A stretch of DNA of 64,000 bases, taken from positions 1 to 64,000 of the forward strand of contig JAKOTU010000023.1 of assembly GCA_029776155.1 (NCBI GenBank). Direction: 5' to 3'. Of the stretch, positions 51,229 through 58,981 are shown piece by piece (the stretch's first letter is position 1; each line of letters starts with the position of its first letter). The position numbers and the translations under genes were made by a program. Under the pieces are notes generated by a model. That model had not been told where the DNA came from. It made no database searches and worked only from the letters and a program-made list of their open reading frames with translations. The stretch is from Bacillota bacterium (GTDB taxonomy: Bacteria > Bacillota > Limnochordia > Darwinibacteriales > Darwinibacteriaceae).

Positions 51229-51993
51229 CTAGACGACCAGTCGTACCTGGCAGGACTCATTTCTGCACACTAGTACCTTTCCCTGCTGCTCTTCAACCAC
51301 GTGCATGGCGGCGCCGCAGGTAGGGCATCCGTAGATGAGGGCCTCGGGATAGACTAAAGCCCTGCGCCCCGAGGCATAATCCTGTAGATGGCGAAAGACC
51401 TCCACCAGGAGCATCACATCCTCCCGGGCCCGGTGGGCATTGGCGTAAGCACCTTCCAACCGAAAGTGGTACATCAAGTTGCTCAGCCGATGGCTCCCTC
51501 CTCCGCCGGGATAGACAGCCAGTCTGGGAAAGAGCTCTCTGCTGATGGTGAGCGTATCGATGCCTGCTCCACCCAGCTCCAGAAGATTGTTGCGCCGGAA
51601 CATGGCATTAAGGAAGCGCAGATCAAACTGGAGGTTATGGGCCACCGGAGTACCCAGGCCAATGAACTCCCGCACAACCGGTGCCACCTCCGCTTCCACC
51701 GGAGCATCCTTGAGGTCTGCATCGGTTAGCCCCGTGATCTCCGTTATTTCCTTGGGCAGCGGACGCTGGGGGTTGATCAGCGTCTCATACTCAGCCACTT
51801 CCCCGTCCTTGCTTAAAGAGAGCATGAAGATCTCGATGATGCGGTCCCGCTGATGGTCTAGACCCGTTGTCTCCACGTCCAAAAAAATCAGTCTGTCCGA
51901 AATGGCAACCAGCCCCTCCTGAGCAACCTCTCTATCTCCTCCCTCATTTCGCCTTGGACATGGAAATCCCTCCAAATATGCCAAATCTGCCAT
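51229..51993 (-). CDS. DnaQ/PolC-type 3'-5' exonuclease with C-terminal zinc-ribbon-like tail
   Basis: The protein has the DEDDh exonuclease motifs: Exo I FLDVETTGLD, Exo II GTPVAHNLQFDLRFL, and Exo III AHRAREDVMLL. A C-terminal CPTCGAAMHVVEEQQGKVLVCRNESC looks like a four-cysteine zinc ribbon. It could act in DNA repair or RNA trimming. The start is unresolved: ATG 51993 lies within a hairpin and has no ribosome site. A good GGAGGGG (51919-51913) precedes only an ATT at 51903, nine bases later, just ahead of the conserved domain. It follows the DUF438 gene and is upstream of trxA. Confidence 0.85.
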   Translation of the reverse strand: MADLAYLEGFPCPRRNEGGDREVAQEGLVAISDRLIFLDVETTGLDHQRDRIIEIFMLSLSKDGEVAEYETLINPQRPLPKEITEITGLTDADLKDAPVEAEVAPVVREFIGLGTPVAHNLQFDLRFLNAMFRRNNLLELGGAGIDTLTISRELFPRLAVYPGGGGSHRLSNLMYHFRLEGAYANAHRAREDVMLLVEVFRHLQDYASGRRALVYPEALIYGCPTCGAAMHVVEEQQGKVLVCRNESCQVRLVV

Positions 51994-52002
51994 TTGGAGG
52001 GA
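51967..52002 (-). terminator. Inverted repeat between the DUF438 gene and the exonuclease gene
   Basis: TCCCTCCAAAT (51967-51977) and ATTTGGAGGGA (51992-52002) form an 11-base perfect stem with a 14-base loop. On the minus strand it begins 12 bases after the DUF438 stop and is followed by TTTCC. It may be a weak terminator or an RNA processing site. Confidence 0.5.
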
Positions 52003-52014
52003 GCATGAACTTGC

Positions 52015-53238
52015 TTAAGCTTCGTAGTCGTAAATCCGTTTTTCGCCGGTGATCTTCTGAATCTCGGTGATGTTCTGGGTCACTTCCAGCACGCCGCGAT
52101 ACTGGCCGGCACTGTCGCGCACGGCGAAATAGCGGATGTGGACTAACATGCCCTTCATGTTCAACCAAAACTCAGCCACGTCCCTGCGTCCGCTCTTGAA
52201 GTCTTCCAAGATCCGCTCCACCACATGCATGCTGGACGGGGGATGGCAGAACTGTACTTTGCGTCCAATGGCCGCCCGGGGGCGTTCAAAAATGCGCTCC
52301 GGTCCCAGAGAGAAAAAGGCCACCTCGTCCTTTTCATCAACGTAGGTGACGTCCACCGGCAGATGCCCGAAGATGAGGTTGATCTGCTCTGGAGTCAACA
52401 CGCCCACCTCTAGTTCCAGGGCGCCGTCTGTGGATTGCCTGCCTCCAACTTCCCCTTCCCTGCTCTTGTACACTGCGGCCAGGGGATCCTTGAACCCAGC
52501 GGCAATCTCCTTCCATTCGTCCTGGGTAAAAGTCTCCAGGCACATGGGGAAAAGGATGTTTTCTTCTTTGTAGATCATCTCGGCCACATCATTCAAGGCT
52601 GGGAGCACAATGTTGCCGATTTCGGCTGCTAGCTGAGGCTGGGCAGGCTGTTCTGCGGCCTTTTCGATCACCTTCGTTACTTCCCTCAAAGCGGCCCGGA
52701 TTTCATCGTGTTTCCCCCACATTACCGTCGGCGGCCCGCTGATGCCGTAACGCTCCAAATAAGGAAAGAGGATGTTCTCCTTCTTGGAGTAGTGTTTATC
52801 CACTTCCAAAAGCTCTTGGTGCTTTGTGGACCAGAGCGCGATCTGCGCCTGCCGTTCCGCTGTGTCCTTCGTCTCTGTAATCTGCTCCACAAGGGCGCGA
52901 ATCTCCTCGACCAAGGCACCGATCCTGCGGTTAGAGTCTTTCAGCTCCTGCAGGGGATCTCCGTCCTGCTCCGGTGCCAGCGCTTGAGCCAGCTGCCTAT
53001 CCAGGGATTCGCGGAAGACAGCCACGTGCACATCGCACAGCCTTTGGACTTCTTCCACAGGCAGACCCTCGTTAATCAGAGCCTGCTCGATTTCACCGAT
53101 TTCGCCAGGCCCCACCTGATTGAGCAAATCGGCGAAACGGTCCTTCACTTCGTCCACATCTGCCCCCGCATGAATATCGCGGATGATACCCTTCAGTATC
53201 TCCTGACGGTGTTTGCGGTTGGCAATGAGTTCACTCAT
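52015..53238 (-). CDS. DUF438 / hemerythrin-like / PAS domain protein
   Basis: The 407-residue protein has a DUF438 domain (about 5-75; KHRQEILKGIIRDIHAGADVDEVKDRF). A hemerythrin-like HHE region follows (about 125-245) with WSTKHQELLEVDKHYSKKENILFPYLERYG and MWGKHDEIRAALREV, holding the His and Glu ligands for a di-iron site. A C-terminal PAS domain (about 275-400; VDVTYVDEKDEVAFFSLGPERIF) ends the protein. It is a candidate cytoplasmic sensor of oxygen, NO or redox state, with an unknown output. ATG 53238 follows GGAGGTAAGG. A perfect sigma-H-like promoter precedes it. Confidence 0.88.
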   Translation of the reverse strand: MSELIANRKHRQEILKGIIRDIHAGADVDEVKDRFADLLNQVGPGEIGEIEQALINEGLPVEEVQRLCDVHVAVFRESLDRQLAQALAPEQDGDPLQELKDSNRRIGALVEEIRALVEQITETKDTAERQAQIALWSTKHQELLEVDKHYSKKENILFPYLERYGISGPPTVMWGKHDEIRAALREVTKVIEKAAEQPAQPQLAAEIGNIVLPALNDVAEMIYKEENILFPMCLETFTQDEWKEIAAGFKDPLAAVYKSREGEVGGRQSTDGALELEVGVLTPEQINLIFGHLPVDVTYVDEKDEVAFFSLGPERIFERPRAAIGRKVQFCHPPSSMHVVERILEDFKSGRRDVAEFWLNMKGMLVHIRYFAVRDSAGQYRGVLEVTQNITEIQKITGEKRIYDYEA

Positions 53239-53310
53239 AACGCCTTACCTCCTACACTTAGCATAGCCCGTTTTGGCTTTCCGTAAATATAAGTTCTCCA
53301 CTCAGTATTT

Positions 53311-53337
53311 ATTCACCTTTTCCTAGGAATTTCCTCC
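53311..53337 (-). promoter_or_regulatory. Sigma-H-like promoter of the DUF438 gene (perfect match)
   Basis: On the minus strand GGAGGAAAT (complement of 53329-53337), 11 bases, GGTGAAT (complement of 53311-53317) fits RnAGGAwWW-N11-RnnGAAT at every defined position. It lies 73 bases before the start codon. Confidence 0.6.
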
Positions 53338-53415
53338 TGAGTGGGGGCAATTTTTTGGGTTGCTTTGCTAAAAGAAGGGTAATCTACTGTTGATAGAAGT
53401 AAAAGGGGGTTTACG

Positions 53416-53694
53416 ATGTATCGAGACCGCTATCCGCAACAGTATCGCATGAATCAGCCTCCCAGAGTACTGTCCACCAAGGACTGCAGCTATCTTACCG
53501 ACGCCCTATCCTGGGAGCTCCTGACGGCCAAAAAGGCCCATTTTCTGGCCAGTCAGTGTTCAGACCAGCAGGTCAAGCAGCAGCTAGAGCAGATCAGTCA
53601 GCTGCACCAGACGCATTATGACATCCTGCTCAACCACCTGAACACCACTGAGCATGATCACGATCACTTCGGTTATCAAGGGTATCGACAATAA
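53416..53694 (+). CDS. CotF-like spore coat protein (short)
   Basis: The 92-residue protein has the ferritin-like helical pattern of CotF relatives: TKDCSYLTDALSWELLTAKKAHFLASQCSD and QLEQISQLHQTHYDILLNHL. A Gln/Tyr-rich N-terminus and a His/Asp-rich C-terminus (EHDHDHFGYQGYRQ) flank it. Such proteins are found in the outer layers of spores of Firmicutes. ATG 53416 has AAAAGGGGG. It is paired with a longer CotF-like gene 12 bases downstream. No clear sigma-K or sigma-E promoter was found in the upstream 75 bases. Confidence 0.8.
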   Translation: MYRDRYPQQYRMNQPPRVLSTKDCSYLTDALSWELLTAKKAHFLASQCSDQQVKQQLEQISQLHQTHYDILLNHLNTTEHDHDHFGYQGYRQ

Positions 53695-53706
53695 AGGAGG
53701 GAGAGC

Positions 53707-54126
53707 ATGAACAGTCACACCAGGAGCTACGGAGGTTACCAACAGCACTTTTCAGGTTCCACCAACCCAACCATCAAGAATCCCACCACCCAGGTACCGC
53801 AGAGCACGCAGTTCAACGACAGGGACTGCCTCAATGATATTTTGGCCATGGAGAAATGGCTCACCGACGGCTTTAACGTGTTCGCCCGGGAAGCAAGCCA
53901 TCAAGCCCTGCACAACGATGTGATGCACATCCTCAACGAGACGCACCGCGCCGCCCGGGATGTGTTTAACCTCATGTTCGAAAAGGGATGGTACTCCCTG
54001 CATCCAGAACAGCCTGAGCAAGTTGCTAAAGAGCATCAAAAATTCCAGAGCTACGAAAGCCAGATGCCCCAGCAGAGAACCTCTCCTTACGAGTCGGGGG
54101 GCATGTACCAGCCCAGGCAGTACTAG
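53707..54126 (+). CDS. CotF-like spore coat protein
   Basis: The 139-residue protein has a Gln/Ser/Thr-rich N-terminus (about 1-35) and a Coat-F helical domain (about 36-105; DRDCLNDILAMEKWLTDGFNVFA and DVMHILNETHRAARDVFNLMFEKGWY). A Gln/Tyr-rich tail follows. The GWY after the last helix is typical for the family. ATG 53707 has AAAGGAGGGAG. It forms a two-gene operon with the previous coat gene and is followed by a bidirectional terminator. Confidence 0.88.
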   Translation: MNSHTRSYGGYQQHFSGSTNPTIKNPTTQVPQSTQFNDRDCLNDILAMEKWLTDGFNVFAREASHQALHNDVMHILNETHRAARDVFNLMFEKGWYSLHPEQPEQVAKEHQKFQSYESQMPQQRTSPYESGGMYQPRQY

Positions 54127-54168
54127 AAAAAAGAGAGGCTGCTCCGCGAAGTGCAGCCTCCTTCTTTT
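54127..54168. terminator. Bidirectional terminator between coat genes and tkt
   Basis: GAGGCTGC (54135-54142) and GCAGCCTC (54153-54160) form an eight-base stem. On the plus strand it is followed by CTTCTTTT; on the minus strand by TC and six T (complement of 54127-54132). It serves both converging transcripts. Confidence 0.9.
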
Positions 54169-54173
54169 ACCTG

Positions 54174-56147
54174 CTATTTTACAATGCTCAAAATCCGTTC
54201 GGCCAATGCGTCCACGCTAAAGCCTAAGTACTCGGCAACCTGCTTGCCTGGGCCGCTGGCCCCGAAACGCTCCAGACCATACACCTCAACCCGGCCTTTG
54301 GGGTTGATGGAATACCAGCCAGTCGGTACCCCCAGCTCCACGGCCAAAGTAGGTACGTTTTCCGGCACCACTTTGCGGCGGTAGGCTTCATCCTGTTTGA
54401 GGAAGAGCTCCCGGTTGGGTACGGAGACAACCCGCACTCCCAGGCCCTGTTTTTCCACCTTCTCCGCGGCCTGCACGGCCAGGCTAACTTCACTACCGGC
54501 CGCCACCAGCACAATGGCCAGCTCCTCCTGCTCCTCGCGGATGACATAGCCGCCTTTGGTGAAGTCCCAGCCCTCTGGCTTTTTGAGCAGGGGCAAGTTC
54601 TGCCGGCTCAAGACCAATGCGGAGGGCCCATCCTTGCGCTTCATGGCTTCCACCCAGGCCCAGGCCGTTTCTTCCGCATCAGCGGGACGATACACGGCCA
54701 GATTGGGGATCAGGCGTAAGGACTCGGTGCTTTCAATGGGCTGATGGGTAGGTCCGTCTTCGCCCACCCAGACCGAGTCGTGGGTGAGAATGTAGACCAC
54801 GGGCAGCTTCATCAAAGCCGCCAAACGCATGCTGGGTCGCATGTAATCGGAGAAGACCAGGAAGGTGGCTCCGAACACGCGGAAATGGCCATACAAGGCT
54901 AAGCCGTTGAGCACGGCCGCCATTCCGTGTTCGCGCACTCCGAAGCAGAAGTTGCGTCCGCTGAAATCGCCAGCCTGGATGATGCCTTCGCCGTGGAGGA
55001 AGGAGTTATTGGAGGGAGCCAAGTCAGCTGAACCGCCCACTAAATTAGGAACCTTCTTGGCGATCGCGTTGAGCACCTGCCCACTGGCAGCCCTGGTGGC
55101 CATGGTGGCATCGGGTCCAAACATGGTTAGGATATCGCTCAAATCGGGAAGACTGCCGCTAAGCCAACTGTTCCACTGTTCAGCCAACTGCGGGTATTCC
55201 TCCGCCCACTTGTTGAAGAGCTCCTGCCACTCCGCTTCCAGCTGCTGACCCCTCTGCCGCATCTTCTCCGGCAGATCCTGCAGCTCTTCAGGGACGTAGA
55301 AATCTTGATCTTCTGGCAATCCCAAGGCCCGCTTCATGCCAGCGATTTCTTCGGCGCCCAAAGGAGAACCATGGGTTTCGGCCAGGCCGGCCTTGGTGGG
55401 AGCGCCCTTGGCAATCTGGGTGCGGGCGATGATCAGTGTGGGCTGTTCCTTGTTTTCCTTAGCCTGGGCAATTACCTTCTGCAGCTCAGGAATGCTGTGG
55501 CCATCCACTTCTAATACCTGCCAACCATAGGCCTCATAGCGGCCCTTCACGGACTCGGTAAAAGCAAGATCCGTGGAACCTTCAATGGTAATGCGATTGG
55601 AGTCGTAAATAACGATCAGCTTGCCCAGCTTGAGGTGCCCAGCCAAGGACGAAGCCTCTGCACTTACGCCTTCCATGAGGTCGCCATCGCCGCAGAACAC
55701 GTAGGTGTAGTGGTCCACAATCTCGTATCCGGGCCTGTTAAAGCGGGCGGCAGCCAAGCGCTCGCCAATGGCCATGCCCACCGCGTTGGCAATACCCTGT
55801 CCCAGGGGACCGGTCGTTGTCTCCACCCCATCCGTATCGCCGTATTCGGGGTGGCCCGGGGTGTTGGAACCAAGCTGGCGGAAGTTCTTCAGGTCGTCCA
55901 TGGAGACCTGATAACCCGATAGGTGCAGCAGGGAATAAAGGAGCATGGAAGCATGGCCGCCCGAGAGAACAAACCGATCCCGGTTGGGCCATTTAGAGTT
56001 GGCCGGATTGTGCTTGAGCACATCAAAAAAGACCACAGAACCAACATCAGCCAAGCCCAAAGGCGCCCCCGGATGCCCCGAGTTGGCCTTCTGCACTCCA
56101 TCTGCAGCCAGCCCGCGAATTACATTGGCGATTCTTTGTAGATCCAT
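54174..56147 (-). CDS. tkt: Transketolase
   Basis: This 657-residue thiamin-diphosphate enzyme has [13 protein letters not shown] near the N-terminus, the ThDP motif [48 protein letters not shown] (pyrimidine domain start), [10 protein letters not shown] and [18 protein letters not shown]. It moves two-carbon units in the pentose phosphate pathway, giving ribose 5-phosphate and erythrose 4-phosphate. ATG 56147 follows GAGAGGTGGT; the GTG three codons earlier overlaps that site. It is 18 bases after pduL on the same strand. Confidence 0.95.
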   Translation of the reverse strand: MDLQRIANVIRGLAADGVQKANSGHPGAPLGLADVGSVVFFDVLKHNPANSKWPNRDRFVLSGGHASMLLYSLLHLSGYQVSMDDLKNFRQLGSNTPGHPEYGDTDGVETTTGPLGQGIANAVGMAIGERLAAARFNRPGYEIVDHYTYVFCGDGDLMEGVSAEASSLAGHLKLGKLIVIYDSNRITIEGSTDLAFTESVKGRYEAYGWQVLEVDGHSIPELQKVIAQAKENKEQPTLIIARTQIAKGAPTKAGLAETHGSPLGAEEIAGMKRALGLPEDQDFYVPEELQDLPEKMRQRGQQLEAEWQELFNKWAEEYPQLAEQWNSWLSGSLPDLSDILTMFGPDATMATRAASGQVLNAIAKKVPNLVGGSADLAPSNNSFLHGEGIIQAGDFSGRNFCFGVREHGMAAVLNGLALYGHFRVFGATFLVFSDYMRPSMRLAALMKLPVVYILTHDSVWVGEDGPTHQPIESTESLRLIPNLAVYRPADAEETAWAWVEAMKRKDGPSALVLSRQNLPLLKKPEGWDFTKGGYVIREEQEELAIVLVAAGSEVSLAVQAAEKVEKQGLGVRVVSVPNRELFLKQDEAYRRKVVPENVPTLAVELGVPTGWYSINPKGRVEVYGLERFGASGPGKQVAEYLGFSVDALAERILSIVK

Positions 56148-56165
56148 GCATACCACCTCTCTCGA

Positions 56166-56753
56166 TTAGTCGCGCAATACCTCTACCACGTCACCATTAT
56201 TGAGCAAAGCGGCGTTCGCTTCATCAGTGTCAATGTGCATCTCCAAAGCAAAATCGTTCCGCACCCTAACCAGAACGTTATCAAATACCAGCCCGCGTTC
56301 TCCGTCGACGCGCACGGACACCATTTCCTTGTCTTTTACTCCGAATTCTTCTGCATCTGCCTCAGTCATGTGAATGTGCCGCTGAGCGATGATCACACCT
56401 TTGTCCAGTTCCACGGTACCCTTGGGCCCAATGAGCTTAATTCCCGGAGAACCTTCCAGAAAGCCAGAATCCCTCACCGGCGGCCTGACGCCCAACGCAA
56501 AGGCATCGGTACGGGAAATCTCCACCTGGCTTTCCCTGCGTACAGGGCCGAGGATGCGCACGTTTTTGATGGACGACTTAGGCCCTTCAATTGTCAAGGT
56601 CTCTTCCGCAGCATACTGTCCTGTCTGCGAGAGAGGGTTCCTTACTGTTAGTTCATACCCAGGGCCAAACAGGGCCTCCAGGTGTTCCTGTGAAAGGTGA
56701 ATGTGCCGGTTTGATACCCCCACTGGTACTTTGCCTAATACGGTTTTTGCCAA
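56166..56753 (-). CDS. pduL: Phosphate propanoyltransferase (PduL family phosphotransacylase)
   Basis: The roughly 195-residue protein has the two PduL beta-barrel motifs with zinc-binding histidines: VGVSNRHIHLSQEHLEALFG (near residue 14) and IIAQRHIHMTEADAEEFGV (near residue 125). It interconverts acyl-CoA and acyl-phosphate and often replaces Pta for acetate formation. No microcompartment shell genes or encapsulation-type extension are seen, so a housekeeping role is likely. TTG 56753 is preferred since AAAGGGAG ends about seven bases upstream; GTG 56762 directly adjoins that site. It is cotranscribed with tkt. Confidence 0.9.
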   Translation of the reverse strand: MAKTVLGKVPVGVSNRHIHLSQEHLEALFGPGYELTVRNPLSQTGQYAAEETLTIEGPKSSIKNVRILGPVRRESQVEISRTDAFALGVRPPVRDSGFLEGSPGIKLIGPKGTVELDKGVIIAQRHIHMTEADAEEFGVKDKEMVSVRVDGERGLVFDNVLVRVRNDFALEMHIDTDEANAALLNNGDVVEVLRD

Positions 56754-56790
56754 GTATCCCACTCCCTTTTTTCTTCTTCCAGCCTAACTA

Positions 56791-56817
56791 CTTAGACAGG
56801 AGGCAGGGAATTCCTGC
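56791..56817 (-). promoter_or_regulatory. Partial sigma-H-like motif upstream of pduL
   Basis: On the minus strand GCAGGAATT (complement of 56809-56817) fits RnAGGAwWW fully; after 11 bases GTCTAAG (complement of 56791-56797) deviates from RnnGAAT at two positions. The -35 half is also one arm of the palindrome GGCAGG/CCTGCC, so an operator is possible instead. Confidence 0.3.
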
Positions 56818-56825
56818 CCAACCTA

Positions 56826-56854
56826 TTGACCAAACCCGGTTCCTGTGCTAAGAT
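56826..56854 (+). promoter_or_regulatory. Sigma-A promoter of tRNA-Trp
   Basis: TTGACC (56826-56831) and TAAGAT (56849-56854) are 17 bases apart; the -10 ends 12 bases before the mature tRNA 5' end, leaving a very short leader. Confidence 0.8.
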
Positions 56855-56866
56855 TATAACTGTCGC

Positions 56867-56942
56867 AGGGGAGTAGCTCAATTGGTAGAGCATCGGTCTC
56901 CAAAACCGAGGGCTGCGGGTTCGAGTCCTGTCTCCCCTGCCA
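56867..56942 (+). tRNA. tRNA-Trp (anticodon CCA)
   Basis: A 76-nt cloverleaf with encoded CCA: acceptor arms AGGGGAG and CTCCCCT with discriminator G73, D-arm GCTC/GAGC, anticodon loop CTCCAAA giving CCA, and T-arm GCGGG-TTCGAGT-CCTGT. It is the cognate of TrpS and of the trpS T-box in this window. Confidence 0.97.
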
Positions 56943-56962
56943 TTATCTTACTATAACGGCTG

Positions 56963-56992
56963 ACTCTGGGTAAACACACCCGGGGTTTTTTT
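56963..56992 (+). terminator. Terminator of tRNA-Trp
   Basis: ACTCTGGGT (56963-56971) pairs, with two G-T wobbles, with ACCCGGGGT (56978-56986) around AAACAC, followed by a seven-T run (56986-56992). Confidence 0.8.
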
Positions 56993-57028
56993 ATTGTTTA
57001 CGTAAGATTATGTCCATTTTCACAAAGC

Positions 57029-57174
57029 CTAAAGCAGCGGGCCCTGTTCGTCGTAGAAAGGGCGCAGAAACGGACGATGCCCTTGATCCCAACTAGGGCC
57101 CCTGCTTGCAGTTCCAGCACCACCAGGGCATCGACACCCGGGAATAGGCGGGCGTTAATGGTTGCTCCAATCAT
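57029..57174 (-). pseudogene. Possible frameshifted short ORF downstream of the ABC-F gene
   Basis: On the minus strand ATG 57174 overlaps the ABC-F end and opens a frame reading ARLFPGVDALVVLELQAG and GALVGIKGIVRF, then drifts into unlikely sequence and stops at 56998. In the next frame the same stretch continues as FLRPFYDEQGPLL and stops at 57029-57031. A single frameshift would join them into about 48 codons. No family is recognised and it could be chance. Confidence 0.2.
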
Positions 57175-58720
57175 CTTCCAGCTCCGGGGAAAAGGTCACG
57201 GGATGCAGACCTTCTTCGTCCAGGAGCAGCACTTCCGGAAACACTTCAGCAATGAACTTGCGATCGTGGGAGACGGCGATAATGCATCCTCCGAACGCCT
57301 TCAGCGCGGCGCGGATCTCCGGCCCCGAAAGGGGCGAAAGGTTGCGCGTAGGTTCGTCCAGAACCAAAACCTCAGCGCGCTCCAGGATCATTTTGGAAAA
57401 ATAGAGTTTGGCGCGCTGGCCGCCGGACAGCTCAGCCAAGGCGTGATCCATCTCTTCAGCCGTGAAGTGCATGCTGCCCAGGTAGGTACGGATCTGGGTT
57501 ATCTCTTCCTTCGTCCCGGTGCGCAGCAAAAACTCCACAGCGCTCTGTTCGGGGTCCATGTACTCTGTGTAATCCTGGGGCATGTAACCGTACTTCATCC
57601 CCCTTGCCGCTAGTTCCTGCAGGATGGCCCTGAGCAGCGTGGTCTTCCCCGCCCCATTGGCCCCAACGATGCACACCTTCTGAGGCCCCGTAACCCTCAG
57701 GTGCACGCTGCGGCTTAAGATCCGCCCACCGACCTGCAGGGGCTCTCGGTGCAGATCCAAGATCACTTTACCCCGGGGAATGGTGATGCTGGTGTCGAAA
57801 CTAACGTTAATGCTTTCCTCGTAATCGGGCCGCCTGGTTAGCTGCCCTTTTTCCCTTTCCAGGCGTCTGCCCATAGCCTTGACCGTATGCATCTTGTCCT
57901 TTAGGTTTTTCCCCACGGAAGGATCTTGGCGGGAAACCGTCCGCAGCTCGTGCTGAACGCGCTGATAGATCCGGCGATAGCGCTCCAGTTTGGCGGCGAA
58001 CTCTTCCTTCTCCTTCTGGGCAATCCGCAGCTGCTTGGTGATCCGCTCCTCCCGGTTCTTCACATATTCTCCGTAGCGCAGGCGGGCAATACTGTGCTGG
58101 GGCTTGCGCTTGCGCATAAGCTGCTCCAAGTGGATGATGGTGTTGGCACAGCGGTCCAGGAGCAGTTCATCATGGGACACGAAGATCATGGGAGTATTGG
58201 CGGTGCGGATAAAGCTTTCCAGCCACTTAACCGATTCCAGGTCAAGGTCGTTGCTGGGCTCGTCCAAAAGCAGCACCGTAGGCTGCTTGAGCATTTCACA
58301 AAGGAGTTGGAACTTGATTTTTTCGCCTCCAGAGAGCTGGCGCATTTTGATCTGTTCCGATATCCGATCCTCCGGAAAACCCATCCCATCCAAGAGCCTG
58401 TAAAACAGGGCATAATCGAAGCTATCTTGACTCACCCGGGAAGCAAGGTAGTGGCGGGTGCTGCAGTCTAGGAACTGCTCGGGCAGGGCCTGAGGCAGAT
58501 AACCGATGACTTCACCTGCAGTGATGATTTCGCCTTTGATCACCAGATAGCCCCGGAGCGACTCAGGGTCGGCTATGGCCTTAAGCAGCGCTGACTTGCC
58601 ATTTCCTTCTTCACCGATCAACCCAGCCTTCATCCCAGGTTGCAGTGAGAAGTTGAAGTCCTCCAGCAAAACCCGCAGGTCCTTAGTCATTACTAGTGTT
58701 AGGTTCTTGATCACAAGCAT
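57155..58720 (-). CDS. ABC-F family ATPase (ribosome-associated, probable antibiotic protection or translation factor)
   Basis: The 521-residue protein has two ATPase domains and no membrane segment. Domain 1 has Walker A GEEGNGKSALLKA and LSGGEKIKFQLL; a charged linker (about 225-300; ERITKQLRIAQKEKEEFAAKLERYRRIYQRV) follows. Domain 2 has Walker A GANGAGKTTLLRA, LSGGQRAKLYFSKM and VLVLDEPTRNLSP. ABC-F proteins bind the ribosomal E site and relieve stalls or displace drugs. The second helix pair is long, as in resistance types. ATG 58720 follows GGAGGTGGAAAC. A 226-base leader with an attenuator precedes it, which favours a drug-inducible role. Confidence 0.88.
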   Translation of the reverse strand: MLVIKNLTLVMTKDLRVLLEDFNFSLQPGMKAGLIGEEGNGKSALLKAIADPESLRGYLVIKGEIITAGEVIGYLPQALPEQFLDCSTRHYLASRVSQDSFDYALFYRLLDGMGFPEDRISEQIKMRQLSGGEKIKFQLLCEMLKQPTVLLLDEPSNDLDLESVKWLESFIRTANTPMIFVSHDELLLDRCANTIIHLEQLMRKRKPQHSIARLRYGEYVKNREERITKQLRIAQKEKEEFAAKLERYRRIYQRVQHELRTVSRQDPSVGKNLKDKMHTVKAMGRRLEREKGQLTRRPDYEESINVSFDTSITIPRGKVILDLHREPLQVGGRILSRSVHLRVTGPQKVCIVGANGAGKTTLLRAILQELAARGMKYGYMPQDYTEYMDPEQSAVEFLLRTGTKEEITQIRTYLGSMHFTAEEMDHALAELSGGQRAKLYFSKMILERAEVLVLDEPTRNLSPLSGPEIRAALKAFGGCIIAVSHDRKFIAEVFPEVLLLDEEGLHPVTFSPELEDDWSNH

Positions 58721-58753
58721 GTTTCCACCTCCGCTCCACGGCCGCAGGTGGGT

Positions 58754-58785
58754 AAAAAAAGAGTCTGCCTGGGTCCCAAGCAGAC
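58754..58785 (-). terminator. Attenuator terminator in the ABC-F leader
   Basis: On the minus strand GTCTGCTTGGG (58785-58775) pairs with CCCAGGCAGAC (58773-58763), one T-G wobble, and is followed by TCTTTTTTT (58762-58754). It lies between the promoter and the coding start, so readthrough is required for expression. GCAGAC at 58897-58892 could compete for its left arm. Confidence 0.85.
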
Positions 58786-58909
58786 ACGTTGCACAAAGAA
58801 GGCGTAAGAGCAACGCCCCCAGAGAGCAAACTATCTACCCAACATGGCGACCACAAACTAAGCCTCCTTGAGGCCCTTCACGCAAGTTTCAGTCTGCCAT
58901 CCATGTTGG

Positions 58910-58921
58910 TTAGTTGATCAT
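58910..58921 (-). CDS. Three-codon leader ORF (Met-Ile-Asn-stop)
   Basis: ATG ATC AAC TAA on the minus strand, directly preceded by GGAGGAGAGCA, a strong ribosome site. It is the first start after the promoter and is followed by about 190 bases before the ABC-F gene, with an intrinsic terminator between. Minimal leader ORFs followed by terminators are known to let drug-stalled ribosomes switch on ABC-F genes such as vmlR- and lmo0919-type loci. Confidence 0.65.
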   Translation of the reverse strand: MIN

Positions 58922-58952
58922 TGCTCTCCTCCAAATTCTTGCACTTGTGTTA

Positions 58953-58981
58953 ATTATAACATAGTCGACGGTCTCATTCAA
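58953..58981 (-). promoter_or_regulatory. Sigma-A promoter of the ABC-F transcript
   Basis: On the minus strand TTGAAT (complement of 58976-58981) is 17 bases before a perfect TATAAT (complement of 58953-58958). The -35 overlaps the last codons of the helicase gene, so the ABC-F gene has its own start although it could also be read from upstream. Confidence 0.82.

Larger units (their letters stand above)
58721..58946 (-). promoter_or_regulatory. Structured leader RNA of the ABC-F gene
   Basis: Besides the leader ORF and the terminator, the region can form a long interrupted hairpin. Positions 58921-58928 pair with 58822-58829 (TTGCTCTC with GAGAGCAA), and 58901-58909 pair with 58839-58847 (CCATGTTGG with CCAACATGG). 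This would bury the leader ORF and its ribosome site. A ribosome on the leader ORF would open the stem and change downstream folding. Confidence 0.65.
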
